DNA from: Zoroaster sp. YZ-2022
Taxonomy: Eukaryota; Echinodermata; Asteroidea; Forcipulatida; Zoroasteridae
Assembly (NCBI GenBank): GCA_029582265.1
Contig: CM055819.1
Span: 41,282,761-41,346,760 of the forward strand
Direction of reading: 5' to 3'
DNA: 64,000 bases
The notes beneath the pieces were generated by a model, which saw nothing but the letters and a program-made list of their open reading frames with translations, was not told the DNA's origin and made no database searches. Below are positions 44,008-55,600 of this stretch, piece after piece. A program made the position numbers and the translations under genes. Within the stretch, counting starts at the first letter, position 1. Every line of letters begins with the position of its first letter.

Positions 44008-44707
44008 TGTTACGAAGTCTCAAACCAAATTGATCAACTTAACAGAAAGGGAAAGACCACCACCGAAAGGAATTTCTACGGGAGTCGGGATTTAGAAGAA
44101 CAAAATATAAGTCATTTAATATAACAAATAATCAACAGTTCAAATAAACAGTAATCACATTCAATGAAAATATATATAATAAATAACAAAACGTTCATGG
44201 TTTTGAGGGGAGGTACCTCCAATGAGAAACTAGGCTGGGGTTTTGTAGACTGGCGGGTGCTGGTCTAGTCCTTGGGCAGAGTCTAGTCGTGAATGTCGCG
44301 AACGTCTCGAATGGCCGACATCGATAACTCAGGGACCAAAACCGGCAGCAGGGAGAATAGTTGGTTGAAGACGGGCCGACAAAGTAGTGTTGATGGTGAC
44401 CATGATGGAAGATAGTGTCAGCGGGAACTCGACTCACTCCATGGGGCAACGCCTCACGGCTGGCCCGGCAGCCACATGACTGTCTGTCCGTCCGTCTTTG
44501 GTAAACCGAAGCTGAGAATCTGGTGATCGCGGGGACGAGCAGTCCTTTTATGCAGTAATCACTCGAAGGAATGTTAAGTGTTCCGGTAGCCCCTGCGAAT
44601 AGGGACAATGACGCACAATGACGCGTATCCTAGTCGCGACCAACATGTACTATTGTATAGTTATAAAAGTTACGTGGAGTTACATGGACTAATTCAAATT
44701 CTTAACA
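44008..44707. mobile_element. Candidate solo LTR, 700 bp
   Basis: Starts TGTTACGAAGTC and ends TTCTTAACA, the TG..CA form of an LTR, flanked by ATAT on both sides (44004-44007 and 44708-44711). No internal region, primer-binding site or polypurine tract adjoins it, as expected after LTR-LTR recombination. A minus-strand open frame (44608-44195) has no recognisable domain. An alternative end, CGTAACA at 44772, has no matching flank. Confidence 0.5.
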
Positions 44708-44711
44708 ATAT

Positions 44712-46032
44712 GCACACAGAGGAGAAAATGAATATTCGGCTTGATATTCGGCAGTACATAAAAGGAATAATCGTAACAGTGCATTGTGGCAATAGCTGTT
44801 TATAAGGTAAAGACTCTTTATAATTAGTACACAGTGTTCATTATGTAAATATACACATAGTCACTGTATATTTACATTTTAAAACTGAGAGTTACACACA
44901 TTTCAGATTTATTTGTGAATTTGGAAAAACAAATTCTATAAAAGATCTATATAAAAGGTATATATAAGAGCTACGGTATGCATTAGTGAAAATGTCCCTA
45001 TTTTTATTTATTGGAACAGACTAACTATGAAAACATATTTTAGTAATCCTACTTAGCAGTAACTTTTGAAATGGATTTCTTTTAAGTTTTGAGTCTTTCC
45101 GTAGTCTTGACTAAGGCTACTGTCGTAGTGCGCACTTTAAGTTTATATCATGGTACCCCAATCCCGTACAGATTTCTGGCCTAAGAAATTCATCACAATC
45201 ACAACCAAAGCACTGTATACGGAAGTGCATTGGCCGGTGCGCTGTCGGAGGTATACAGTTGTGCATTGGGACCTCTTACACGGTCTAACTCAATCAACAG
45301 CCTGTACTTGAGAGTTTATGTGTTTTTTATTTTCCCATCGGAATCCCGATGAAAATTCCTCATGCAAAAATTGTTGATTTGTGGGCGGTTTATTTTAAAT
45401 GATGGCCCCTATAGCTTTAACCCCAATAATGACATTTGACATTAACATACAGGCTGCATTAAAGGTTTCAGCCTAACAGCCGAAACGCCTTTTGAAATCA
45501 TTTTATTGTAATTTTTATTATTTATTTATTTTTTTTAAATTTAATTTAATTTAATTTTTTTAAATAGAGTTTTCGGCCTATCAGGACGGCGAAGTGGTCA
45601 GGCGGCGTGATTCGATCCAGCAAGCGTAACATTCATGACATGACCAGGCAGCCCAGACCGGATCCACGCAAGGCATGCACCACGTACAATCGTTACGATA
45701 GCGTTGGACTGTTAGTTGCATTCAATGTTCAACTAAAGCAAGGCCAAGGAAAGAATAAAATATCGTTTTTTCAGAAGATTTCAAGTGACACCTCAAACTA
45801 TAGTAACTTTGATGGCAGTAAAGCCAATGGTCGGGCCCGCGCTGGTTGTCTGCGGAACTAGCCAAGCCTTAATAACAACAGTTCGAGCCATTGGCCCCGG
45901 CCGTCACGGCTAGTGCTGAAGAAGAATACGATGACGAATCGGTGCCTCCCCAAGTCAACGTGGATCGTCTCCTGAACACTGACTGGTAAATGACGGCTTT
46001 ATACCAAACTCAGTTTGTAGTCTGGCTGTCAA
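44712..46032. other. Intergenic sequence, nothing firmly recognised
   Basis: An open frame at 45607-45861 has no recognisable domain. Low-complexity T/A runs lie at 45500-45560. No RNA gene found. Confidence 0.4.
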
Positions 46033-46254
46033 TTATTTACACTCTTCAGTAAAATGGGCACTGCATATTACAGACCAATCTGTCAGCTCGAAGTTTATAG
46101 ACCGAGTTGTATATGAAGCGAATCCACTCTCGTCAGGTCGCTGCATGTGTGGATGCCATCTGTGAAAGTTGACTTTAATTCCTGGATCCATTCCTCGAAC
46201 AGTCTCCAACAACACACAGTATGAGCATGGTTCTAGTCTATGACCATTTATCAA
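46033..46254 (-). pseudogene. THAP-like zinc-finger fragment
   Basis: The minus frame has CSYC, then RGMDPGIKVNFHRW, and later TDWSVICSAHF. The pattern C-x2-C ... DPGIxFHRxP ... W-x3-ICSxHF is that of a THAP DNA-binding domain, found in host factors and in P-element-like transposases. The middle does not align, probably because of a frameshift. No transposase core follows. Confidence 0.45.
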
Positions 46255-46408
46255 ACATTATGATCAAAATCCTAAATTCCAGATATTAACGACAACATAT
46301 TTTAAGGAATTTATCAGAAAAACATGAACGTGATTTTATTTCCTCCGATGACGTGTCACATATTTTGATTTGCATATATAATGAGCAGTCGATCTTTTTA
46401 CGAATTAC

Positions 46409-47183
46409 GTTTTTAGAACTTGCAAAATTGAAATTTTTACCCTATTTTTGTCCCTGAAAAAGTCAACTTGCCAGGGGTCTCAGAATATTTTCCTTTTGGT
46501 TGTGATTAGGGGCAACATTGGCCTTCTTATATCTGGTGAGAAAATCTTGGGCAATTGTATCTTCTTTTGGCAGTACTGCCTAAAAAATGGTTATTTTCCC
46601 AAAAAACAGGAAAAGTGAAATTTGAGTTTTTCCCTTAGTTTAAAGCAATTATATAACAAAAGAGAACACTTTCATGAATCTGGCACCTTTTTAAAATCAT
46701 AGGAGTACTTTTTAGGCCAGTGGATTTCTCCTGATTGAATAGGAATTATTATTGCTAGCGTGAATTTTAATGTAATGTTTTAACTCCTTTGTACATTGAA
46801 GCGCTTTTGGCCTTTGGGCTATATGCTTAATTTGATGTGAAATAAACCAGAAATATAAATATAAGAAATATGTAAATCTAGTACTTTTACTACCGTCCCC
46901 CAGCATTTTGTTACAATCCATTATCTGATAAATTTATTTTAGAGGTACGAAAAAAAGATGAAGCAATACTTGTAAATTAAAGCATATTATTTCAACAGAA
47001 CCCAACATCTCCGTTTAAACATCTCAATCCACAAAAAATCAAGGGGTATCCGAATGAATTACATTGTAAATCTAGTACAGTATTAGGTTACTGTTTGTAC
47101 ATTACAACTTTACATGTTTCCCATTGCAAGTAAATACCAAGTAAAGATATAATGTGCATGGAAGAGCACTCTTTACAAGTTGA
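46409..47183 (+). repeat. Inverted duplication, left arm
   Basis: Inverse copy of 49377-50028, matching almost throughout. It carries an extra segment of about 112 bp (46762-46873) with a GAAGCGCTTTTGGCCTTTGG word absent from the right arm. It includes a copy of the first codons of the C2H2 gene (ATGTGCATGGAAGAGCACTC at 47151). Confidence 0.88.
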
Positions 47184-48223
47184 CCAATGTAGACTTCGCA
47201 CAGCCTCCCTGTTCCCCTGCATGTCACCCAATGTAAACATCTAATCCCCAGCAAAAAAGAAACAAGAAAACAAGGCACAGCATTGAATGAACAAAGTAAT
47301 CATGTGGCCAAAAAGACCACTTTGGGCTGTAAATGTGAACCAAAATAAACCAAATTATCTAAGTGGCCATACACCCATTTTTGGTCTTGATGTCGGCAAT
47401 CTCCACACCAAGGACAAAGTTTCATTATGGTTGAAATGGTGCAAATATTAAAAGAGGTAGGTACCATAAGAGTTTTTGAATTAGTAAGATATGGAATAAG
47501 AACCTACCAAAACTAGCGTCATTATACTATTGTCACTGAAACTGCATCTTGCTGATTAATTAGTTGTTGAACAGGTGCAAGCATTTACAACTTCTTTTAA
47601 TTTTGTTTCATAAGCTGATCTCTTGCGCTTATCTTGTAAATCTTGCGTGTCGATGTTAAGATAATGGCAAACTGTTTTCAACATCTTGAGGTTGAGATTG
47701 TGTAGTTTCTTGGATCTGATGAGTTCACAAATATTATATGTGTTTGACATAATTGGATGCTCTAGTCCAACTGCCTCGAGAACAGAAACCAGAAGTTGTT
47801 GATGATCTCTCTCTCTCTCTGTCCTCCTCTACTGTTGGTGCCACTTGTCTTGCCTTTGAAGCAATTCGGCTATAAAAATAACTTGAAATCTGTTGTGCCG
47901 TCAAAAATTCTGATGCAATGAACAGTCTGTTTCCTTGTGTGTCTTTCTTGATGCTACAATTGTAGGGTCACATTTTGTGCCACTTACTTCACCCAGATTA
48001 AACTTTTCATTTAGGAAATCCTTTTGTTTTTTGTTGAAGTGTTTTGAGTGACGACGTTTCTGCACTGCCCACCCTGAAGGCAGTGCTTGTTCTTTTTCCA
48101 GAGCTGGAATTACATTTGCTTCCATACATGGGATGACTCCTGCCTCAGCCTGCAATTTCTCCGCATACATGATTTTAATCTTGTCACGAAGTGTGTGCTT
48201 CTCTAACCCTGCGAGCAGAGAAT

Positions 48224-48616
48224 CGGTGATTCCGGAAGGCACTTTTTTTCCTTTTTTTAATTACTGAAAATCCTTTGGGCGAATTCCGCTGAAACTTCAT
48301 GTAATCCTCAATTAGAACCTCTAGTTTCACATTCCAATGTAACCTTTAACATCGAGTTCAGTTCAGGTCACCCCCGACCGTGGGAAAGTTGGGCATCAAG
48401 CCAGAGCCCATTGACTTGGGTGCAGCGAACCGGTGATTCCGGAAGGCACTTTTTTTCCTTTTTTTAATTACTGAAAAACCTTTGGGCGAATTCCGCTGAA
48501 ACTTCATGTAATCCTCAATTAGAACCTCTAGTTTCACATTCCATAGTAACCTTTAACATCGAGTTCAGTTCAGGTCAACCCCCACCGTGGGAAAGTTGGG
48601 CATCCAGCCCATTGAC
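48224..48616. repeat. 207-bp direct tandem duplication in the C2H2 gene intron
   Basis: Unit 1 starts at 48224 and unit 2 at 48431, both with GGTGATTCCGGAAGGCACTT; unit 2 is slightly shorter. Nearly identical, so recent. Unit 1 begins next to the splice acceptor of the downstream exon. Confidence 0.9.
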
Positions 48617-48926
48617 TTGTGTACAAATCTCAGCCCATTGCGTTGTGCACAAATCTAAGCCCAGTCAGTGTGTAAACATCTAATCCTTTGATATTTCACC
48701 GCCTAGCCAGCCTGGCTGGCCTTATCAAGATAATTTATGAGTAATCCTACTGTAGAATGTGACCTGGGGACCTAGATTCATCTAATTACACAACCAACCA
48801 GTGTTTTATGCACAAATCTCAACCCATTCACTTGTGCGCAAATCTAAGCCTATTCATTTGTACACAAATCTAAGCCTATTCATTTGTACACAAATCTAAG
48901 CCCATTCACGTGTGCGCAAATCTAAG
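48600..48926 (+). repeat. Degenerate 28-bp repeats
   Basis: About seven copies of a unit like CACAAATCTAAGCCCATTCA plus CTTGTGTA, in two clusters (48605-48690 and 48805-48926). They lie in the intron of the C2H2 gene. Confidence 0.8.
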
Positions 48927-49376
48927 TACTCTGAGTATCGCTGCCAAGAAAGGTCAGCTGTCTGACCTTCACAACCCTAGCTATCAATCATCCTACTGTA
49001 GGAGGGTCCAGGGGACCTCCATTCATGAATTTAGACTGTTGGAAATCGGTTAGAAAAGGATTGCGTAGTGTATTAGATCGTTAGAAAACGGATCGCGCGG
49101 TGTATTCTGCGCGTAATACAAAGTGCCTTCCGGAGTCTCCCCTTATTCCGCTTGTGGCATTGTGGTGTATTGTGGCTTGGAGGGCTAAGCATCGTGTATG
49201 GTTGCCACATAACAAATGATGATTCAAGTCACACAGAGTCTTGTAGGAATCAATGCAACCTTCTTCGGGACAGGGAAAAAGTTCTGGATGAGGCGCAGCT
49301 TCATCTTGGGCACTTTCACTTTGTAGATTCCCACTTTCACAGACTGGCCTTTGTCTGACATGTACCTCAACTTGTA

Positions 49377-50028
49377 AAGAGTGCTCTTCCATGCACATTA
49401 TGTCTTTACTTGGTATTTACTTGCAATGGGAAACATGTAAAGTTGTAATGTGTAAACAGTAACCTAATACTGTACTAGATTTACAATGTAATTCATTCGG
49501 ATACCCCTTGATTTTTTGTGGATTGAGATGTTTAAACAGAGATGTTGGGTTCTGTTGAAATAATATGCTTTAATTTACAAGTATTGTTTCATCTTTTTTT
49601 CGTACCTCTAAAATAAATTTATCAGATAACGGATTGTAACAAAATGCTGGGGGACGGTAGTAAAAGTACTAGATTTACGCTAGCAATAATAATTCCCATT
49701 CAATCAGGAGAAATCCACTGGCCTAAAAAGTACTCCTATGATTTTAAAAAGGTGCCAGATTCATGAAAGTGTTCTCTTTTGTTATATAATTGCTTTAAAC
49801 TAAGGGAAAAACTAAAATTTCACTTTTCCTGTTTTTTGGGAAAATGACCAATTTTGAGGCAGTATTGCCAAAAGAAGATACAATTGCCCAAATTTTCTCA
49901 ACAGATATGAGAAGGCCAATGTTGCCCCTAATCACAACCAAAAGGAATATATTCTGAGACCCCTGGCAAGTTGACTTTTTCAGGGACAAAAATAGGGTAA
50001 ACATTTCAATTTTGCAAGTTCTAAAAAC
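49377..50028 (-). repeat. Inverted duplication, right arm
   Basis: Inverse partner of 46409-47183. It overlaps the first codons and the presumed promoter of the C2H2 gene. The two arms enclose about 2.2 kb. Confidence 0.88.
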
Positions 50029-50859
50029 ATGCTTTTTTGCAAGTTCTAAAAATAACACAAGGGTGATATTTAAAATATTTATTATTTTTCTCAAGTAAGG
50101 GCAAGGATGATACTCTGTAGTGATATAGTTGATTTTGTGACATAATTTTGCATTTTGGCTGGGAGGCCTTTAAAAAAAGGGCCAAAAAACATTTTTGAGA
50201 CCCAAAATCAGCCTAAAATGCCCCCAAAAACTAAAAAGGCTGTTACCATGGCAACGGGCTACATATGGAAATAAAAAGTCTATTTTGGTTACTTGCTCAC
50301 CAAGTTCTTTCAGTATAATCAAAAAAAAAATTGACCGTGGACACATATGTTAAGTATTTACGTGAAATGACACTTAACAATTATTCATATTAGATTTAAA
50401 AGGTTTGTTTTTATATATGTGACACACAAATTAATATTTTGTATCTGGGATGAGCCCACAATTAAAATAAATAATATGCAGTAAAACCAAACTCTCTTTA
50501 CTGTAATGATTTTAATTCTCAAAATACAAAATACAAAAACGTTATCATATAAATTTTAATTGAGCTTCAGTGAATGAAATAAATTCAATATAAATGTACC
50601 CATTTCTCAGCAAATATTTATGATTAAAATGCACAGTAAATAATACTGCAATTAAGCTTATAATTAGGAGATTGAAGTACAGTTTTTTATAGTGTTCACA
50701 AGAACGCATAAATTGTGGTTAAAATATATCTATAATTTTTTTTTAAAAGTCAGCTTCCACAAGAAGTTTGTCCTTAGACCTTGAGGTGAACTACTTAAGA
50801 ATTCTGCAAAGGAATTTGACAAGATTTTCCTCACTCGATCATTCTTAGCATCGTCACAT
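50029..50859. other. Intergenic sequence, nothing recognised
   Basis: AT-rich, no coding or repeat signal supported. Confidence 0.45.
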
Positions 50860-52165
50860 CAATACAAAATATGCACCATATGAAAGCCCGTAATGTGAAT
50901 TAGTGTCTAAAACAAAGTACTTCATCATAGCGTCAGTAAATATCATGTTATTCACATTTTAGTGTGACGCTGCGGGGGGTAATACGTCTCGACCTTTGTG
51001 ACTACTCGACACAAACAACTAGGATCCACGACAGCGTTCGAGCCTTGTGACAACTCGACCTACGCAAAACTCAACCTACGAGTCATACGCATAAATACAA
51101 AACTTGCAGCATGAAAGCTCGTAATGTGACTCAGTTTGTAGAACCAATTACCTCATCATTACGTCAGCCAAATATTATTTTATTAACATTTTAGTCTAAT
51201 CTGCGGGACGTATAGATTGGCGAGAACGGACAAGTCGACCTAAACAAATAGTGTGACCCTGCGGAGATTAAGACATCTTGACCCTTGTGAAAACTCGACC
51301 TACGAGCTGTCATATAAGCACTTGGCATTTTCGCATAAAAACAAAACATGCACCATATGAAAGCCCATAATGTGACTTAGTTTCTAAAACCAAATACTTC
51401 ATAATTGCGTCAGTAAATATTATGTCAATATAAACTTCGAAATGTTATTGCTCAAATTTACCAACTATGGGTAGAATGTGGTACCATCCTTTCTCACCCT
51501 TTATCGCGATAGTAATAAAAAATAGTGCACGTTCTGTTGTCATTCAACTCTTGTCGGTGATGGTTTTGCAGAAAATGAAATTACCACAGGGACTTTACAC
51601 GTTGGTATGATTGTACGTGACAACGTAGATTTGTACAAAGCGCAAGCTACAGGGTTTGTACACATGGGTTGATTCTAAAATACGATGTTCTTTGTTTTCG
51701 TATGTTTGAATCGTTTGAGAATCCTTGCACACATTTAATGGAAGGGCATGAACTTGATTCGTTACATCCTTTGCATTTACACACATACAAATTGTCTCAA
51801 ATGTCTATGAAAATTGTGTGTACAATGATTACAGTTCATGCGTTTTAAGTTTATTTCAATATATCGTAAATACTAAACAAAGAACTCAGTGTCCCAATAA
51901 TTATCAATATACATGTAGCCGAAACCCCTGTGTTTGTTTTCATCGAACACTACGTTTGGACTAGTTAGTACTACTTGGACGCCTAAGGAACACACAATGC
52001 AACTATTGTATACAATGACTACAATTAATGCGCATTTACAGCTTATTTCAATAGATCATAACTTTCTTAACACTAAACAAAGAACTTGAGACATCAGTGC
52101 CCAATATTATCAATACATCCGAAACACATCCGTTAGCGTTTTCATCAAATGCTTAATCTCTAGTT
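50860..52165. repeat. Composite dispersed repeat, copy B
   Basis: Three units of about 235-245 bp beginning GTAATGTGA or ATAATGTGA (50889, 51120, 51366), then GTGGTACCATCCTTTCTC (51479), then a right part (51841-52165) shared with 34396-34740. This copy has no SINE or LINE in its middle. It is followed by AATAAATGAACCTTGAACCT at 52199, which looks like a retroelement 3' end. Confidence 0.8.
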
Positions 52166-52557
52166 AATTTTGTTATTAATAAGTTCTGATACTGTGGAAA
52201 TAAATGAACCTTGAACCTTGAAAATGTATTACATTTTAATCACATCGCTCCAATTGCATTACAGTGATCAATATATAATGTACAAGAAGAACTTCTTTTG
52301 ACATTTAGATGGTTTCTATAAATGTGTATTGTATCTGCTTCCTCTGATTGATTGATACAATTTTTACTCAACATGTTTAACTCATTGTACAAGTATGGAT
52401 TCAAGTTTGTCAATAGTCTTTTAGTCACTATGCATTTTAATGGGATAAATTATGATAGGCAACTCCACACTTGGAAGGCAACATCTGATTTTGCAAACTA
52501 ATTATTTAATTAATTGTTTATTACAAAAATTGCAATACGGTATCTATTTATCATATA

Positions 52558-52563
52558 TTTATT
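52558..52563 (-). terminator. Possible polyadenylation signal of SULT gene 2
   Basis: AATAAA on the minus strand, about 70 bases after the stop codon. Position-based call. Confidence 0.35.
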
Positions 52564-52632
52564 GGATGTCTATTTTATAATTCATTCATCTTCATTCATG
52601 ACTAGTGCTAGCTTCGATCACACACTGATTGA

Positions 52633-55600
52633 TCACTCAAATGAAAGGCCCGTTCCCTCCAGTTTATCACTGCATAAAGCATCAATTGCATCGCTCTGCT
52701 CTTTAGAGAGCTCGCCCTTCCAACCACCAACGTTACCTGAAATCAGGAAAAAATATTTTAATATGATCAAAGATTATTCACTTATCAACATTTCAAATTT
52801 AAATGATATCATGGTTAAACAAATAAAAAATAATAAATATCGAATTTGCACCAGACTTTGCATCCATTTCTAAACTGATATGGATTTTATTTGAATCATT
52901 ATTATGTTCGCATTGGGCTTTTATATGTCTACCATGTATCCACCGAGGTTCACATTTGGTGTAACATCGATATGTTTTGTTTCTAACTTTTTTACGTAAA
53001 ATCTTTTTGCTAGGCTGGAAAAAAGGTTTTGTGATCTCAGCGGGCGTGTCTGAATGTGTCGGCATAATTTATTGAAGAAGATTAATGTGTAATTGATTTA
53101 ATTTTGCCCTACACCGACGTGTGTATAGCACTGTATACTTTCCGAGTGTCTGTGGAAAAAATACACAGGCGACTCTGGCGGGATTCGAACCCACGACCTC
53201 TTGCTTACTAGTGCAGACGTCTTAACCTCTCGACCACAGAGGTGGTCGAGAAATTAAATCAATTGTTTATCTCCCGACGCAAGAATTTCACCAACCTAAA
53301 ATTTGTGTATTTGGTATGTATAAATATCATTACTTTTGAAATTGGTCTGTTGGTAAGTATCCTTTTACTTTTCGAAAACAGCAACTTTTCGTTCAGCTTT
53401 CGAAAACTCCTCTTGTAAACCGATAAGGAATATCACTTTTTGACTATATTTGGTTGAAATAAGGAAAAAAAGTGTGGACCGCTTGCGATCCCAGTGTCAT
53501 TCCCTCAAGCATTACTAAAGCACAGTTTCGGCAAAAAGTCAAATTCGTATATTTTGCGCAGACGGCTATCGAATTAACATAAACCTAGTGCCATCCGACT
53601 TGTTGAGATCCAGAGTTAATTTTTTTTACATCATCAAAGTAAGATGGCGACATCCCAAGATAAACAAATATCTCAGGACGACAACATCCTACTTTTAGGA
53701 TATCGACATCCTGAGATTATCTCGTGAAGACAATATCCCAGGATTTCATCATCCAGCGATAAATTATCTCAGGATGACGACATGCTACTTTCAGGATGTC
53801 GACATCCAGAGATAAATTATCTCGGGGTGACGACATCCTACTTTCAGGATGTCATCCTGAGGTAAATTATGTCGTGATGTCCTCATCTTACGTTGATGAT
53901 AAATTATCTCAGGATCTCAACAAGTCGGTACAAACCACCAGTGTGGGTCGCGTTTTCTTCTTTTTTGCACTCAATTTGCACTCGGCCACATGCACTCATG
54001 AATTTATTTTATGTGTACATTTATAGAGAAACTTCAATAGGCCAATTGACCTAGTTAAATATGTGGCGGAATTTGTATATTGCAATCATTTATTATTTTA
54101 TTTGTTTATCTTAAGTTACCTGATCAGTGTTGTCAACATTTAAGTGGGTGGAAAACTCCAGTGTTTTTATTTTAGGGGAAATTCACAACAGACTGACTCG
54201 CACACATGCGTCTGATTGCTAGAATACACTTCGTCACATAAAATATAAATTGGTAATTCCGTCACACTATTTACAAAGAGCTACGCTTTCCCAAACTGAC
54301 CTTTTCTCATAAACGTTTCACCTTCCTTAGCATTACGTTTCTTGAAGATCAGGGAGTCTGGGTTTGTCATGGGGTTCTTCTTCATATTCTCAAATGTGCA
54401 GTGATCGGTGATGGCGTCAATGATGTCATCCGAGAAGGACTTTCCAAGGAACTCACTAATTTTTACCACATTCCCTCGAAGATCCTATAATTGACAGTAA
54501 CCATCATACAAATATTATTAATTAAGAACAAAAAAAGTTATCGAAAAAAAAAAATACAAAATACAAAATACAAAATCAAAAATCACAATTGGCGTACAAG
54601 TAGATGACTGCAACTATCAAGTCCCTATATTTAGGGGTAAATGTCGTTCATGTTGTATACGAAACTGTGATAGATGTGATAGATGTCTTAGGATGTGCAT
54701 GGCCAGTCTAATTACGCGTAGAAAATTATTTGCTCACCCGATCAACTATCATAATCACCCCTTTAAAGAAAATGTCCAACATTGAAATTTGGTTTCGTGC
54801 ATTCATTTCAAAACTCTTTTTTTTTCTTCAATAAATATATATTGTAAAACTAACCTTGTAAAGGTGTCCATGCTTTTCAGAAAACAACGAAAATTTGGAC
54901 GGAATACAAACAACATACATTATTATATAAACACAAAAGTGAGCAGAAGTTAGTCAAGTGTGAAATAAACACAAAAGAATTAGATATAAAAAGCAGCGTC
55001 AGGTTCTTATGTGCCTATGTTAAAACCCCCCCGAAAACTTGTTATATATTTTGTTTATGTATTCATGTTTTACATCAATTGCCCTTTAAATCAATTGAAA
55101 CTAATTTGGCAAGTTTCGTCTCTTACCTTCTTCATGTCTTCAAATCGAAGGAATAGGATGTTTTCCTCATTGCGCTTCTTCCAGAAATACAAGTAATGAT
55201 CCCACCACTTGCCGTACGGATCTTAGCACATAAAATTAAGTGGAACAAATTAGGTTTTTTCCTGTTTTCTTTATCATCCATTTTGTACATGGATTACACT
55301 TCATTATTTAAGGGTTGAATTAACAGAAACAAGTTAATAGGTTACAAACTCTTTAAAATGTTATAATCTCGCACTTTTATGAATTAAATCTAATAAAGAG
55401 ATGCCACAGAACACTCTTCTAAAACTGTGTTGAATAAACACCGAAGTTTAAGAGTGCACCACATGTAAATGGAATCTGGATCAGGATAATTATTGTATGT
55501 GGGTACCTGGCCAACATCGCCCAATAACATCATTGTTAAAAACGACAAACTTTTATTTGAGCGGTGCAAATAAAAGGGCAATATTTGGTCACACCATCAA

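Larger units (their letters stand above)
47556..49398 (-). pseudogene. C2H2-type protein gene, decayed, at least two exons
   Basis: Minus strand. The first frame (49398) reads MCMEEHSLQVEVHV, then a C2H2 finger CPEEGCIDSYKTLCDLNHHLLCGNH. The next exon probably starts at 48210 after the acceptor CTCTGCTCGCAG: GLEKHTLRDKIKIMYAEKLQ, then KRRHSKHFNKKQKDFLNEKF. A frameshift near 47915 leads to SEFLTAQQISSYFYSRIASK, a second shift falls in a (GA)n run near 47810, and the end is a SAP-like helical segment (ICELIRSKKLHNLNLKMLKT) closing with TAA at 47556. The same order of finger, FxKKQKxFL box and LTAQQISSFF box is, from memory, seen in uncharacterised proteins of amphioxus and cnidarians. No enzyme motif. 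Function unknown. Confidence 0.6.

Noticed and set aside
44195..44608. 137-codon minus ORF as a host gene
   Set aside because: Lies wholly within the candidate solo LTR and shows no domain or splice sites.
44772..44778. CGTAACA as the right end of the LTR starting at 44008
   Set aside because: Flanking bases do not match the left flank, whereas the end at 44707 gives a matching ATAT duplication.
48600..48926. Regularly spaced repeats reminiscent of a CRISPR array
   Set aside because: Units are contiguous and degenerate without unique spacers, and the genome is eukaryotic.
52514..52873. 119-codon + ORF as a small gene
   Set aside because: It is antisense to the last exon of SULT gene 2, which has a clear SULT C-terminus.
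53165..53245. tRNA-Thr gene
   Set aside because: Acceptor stem does not close and a SINE tail follows.
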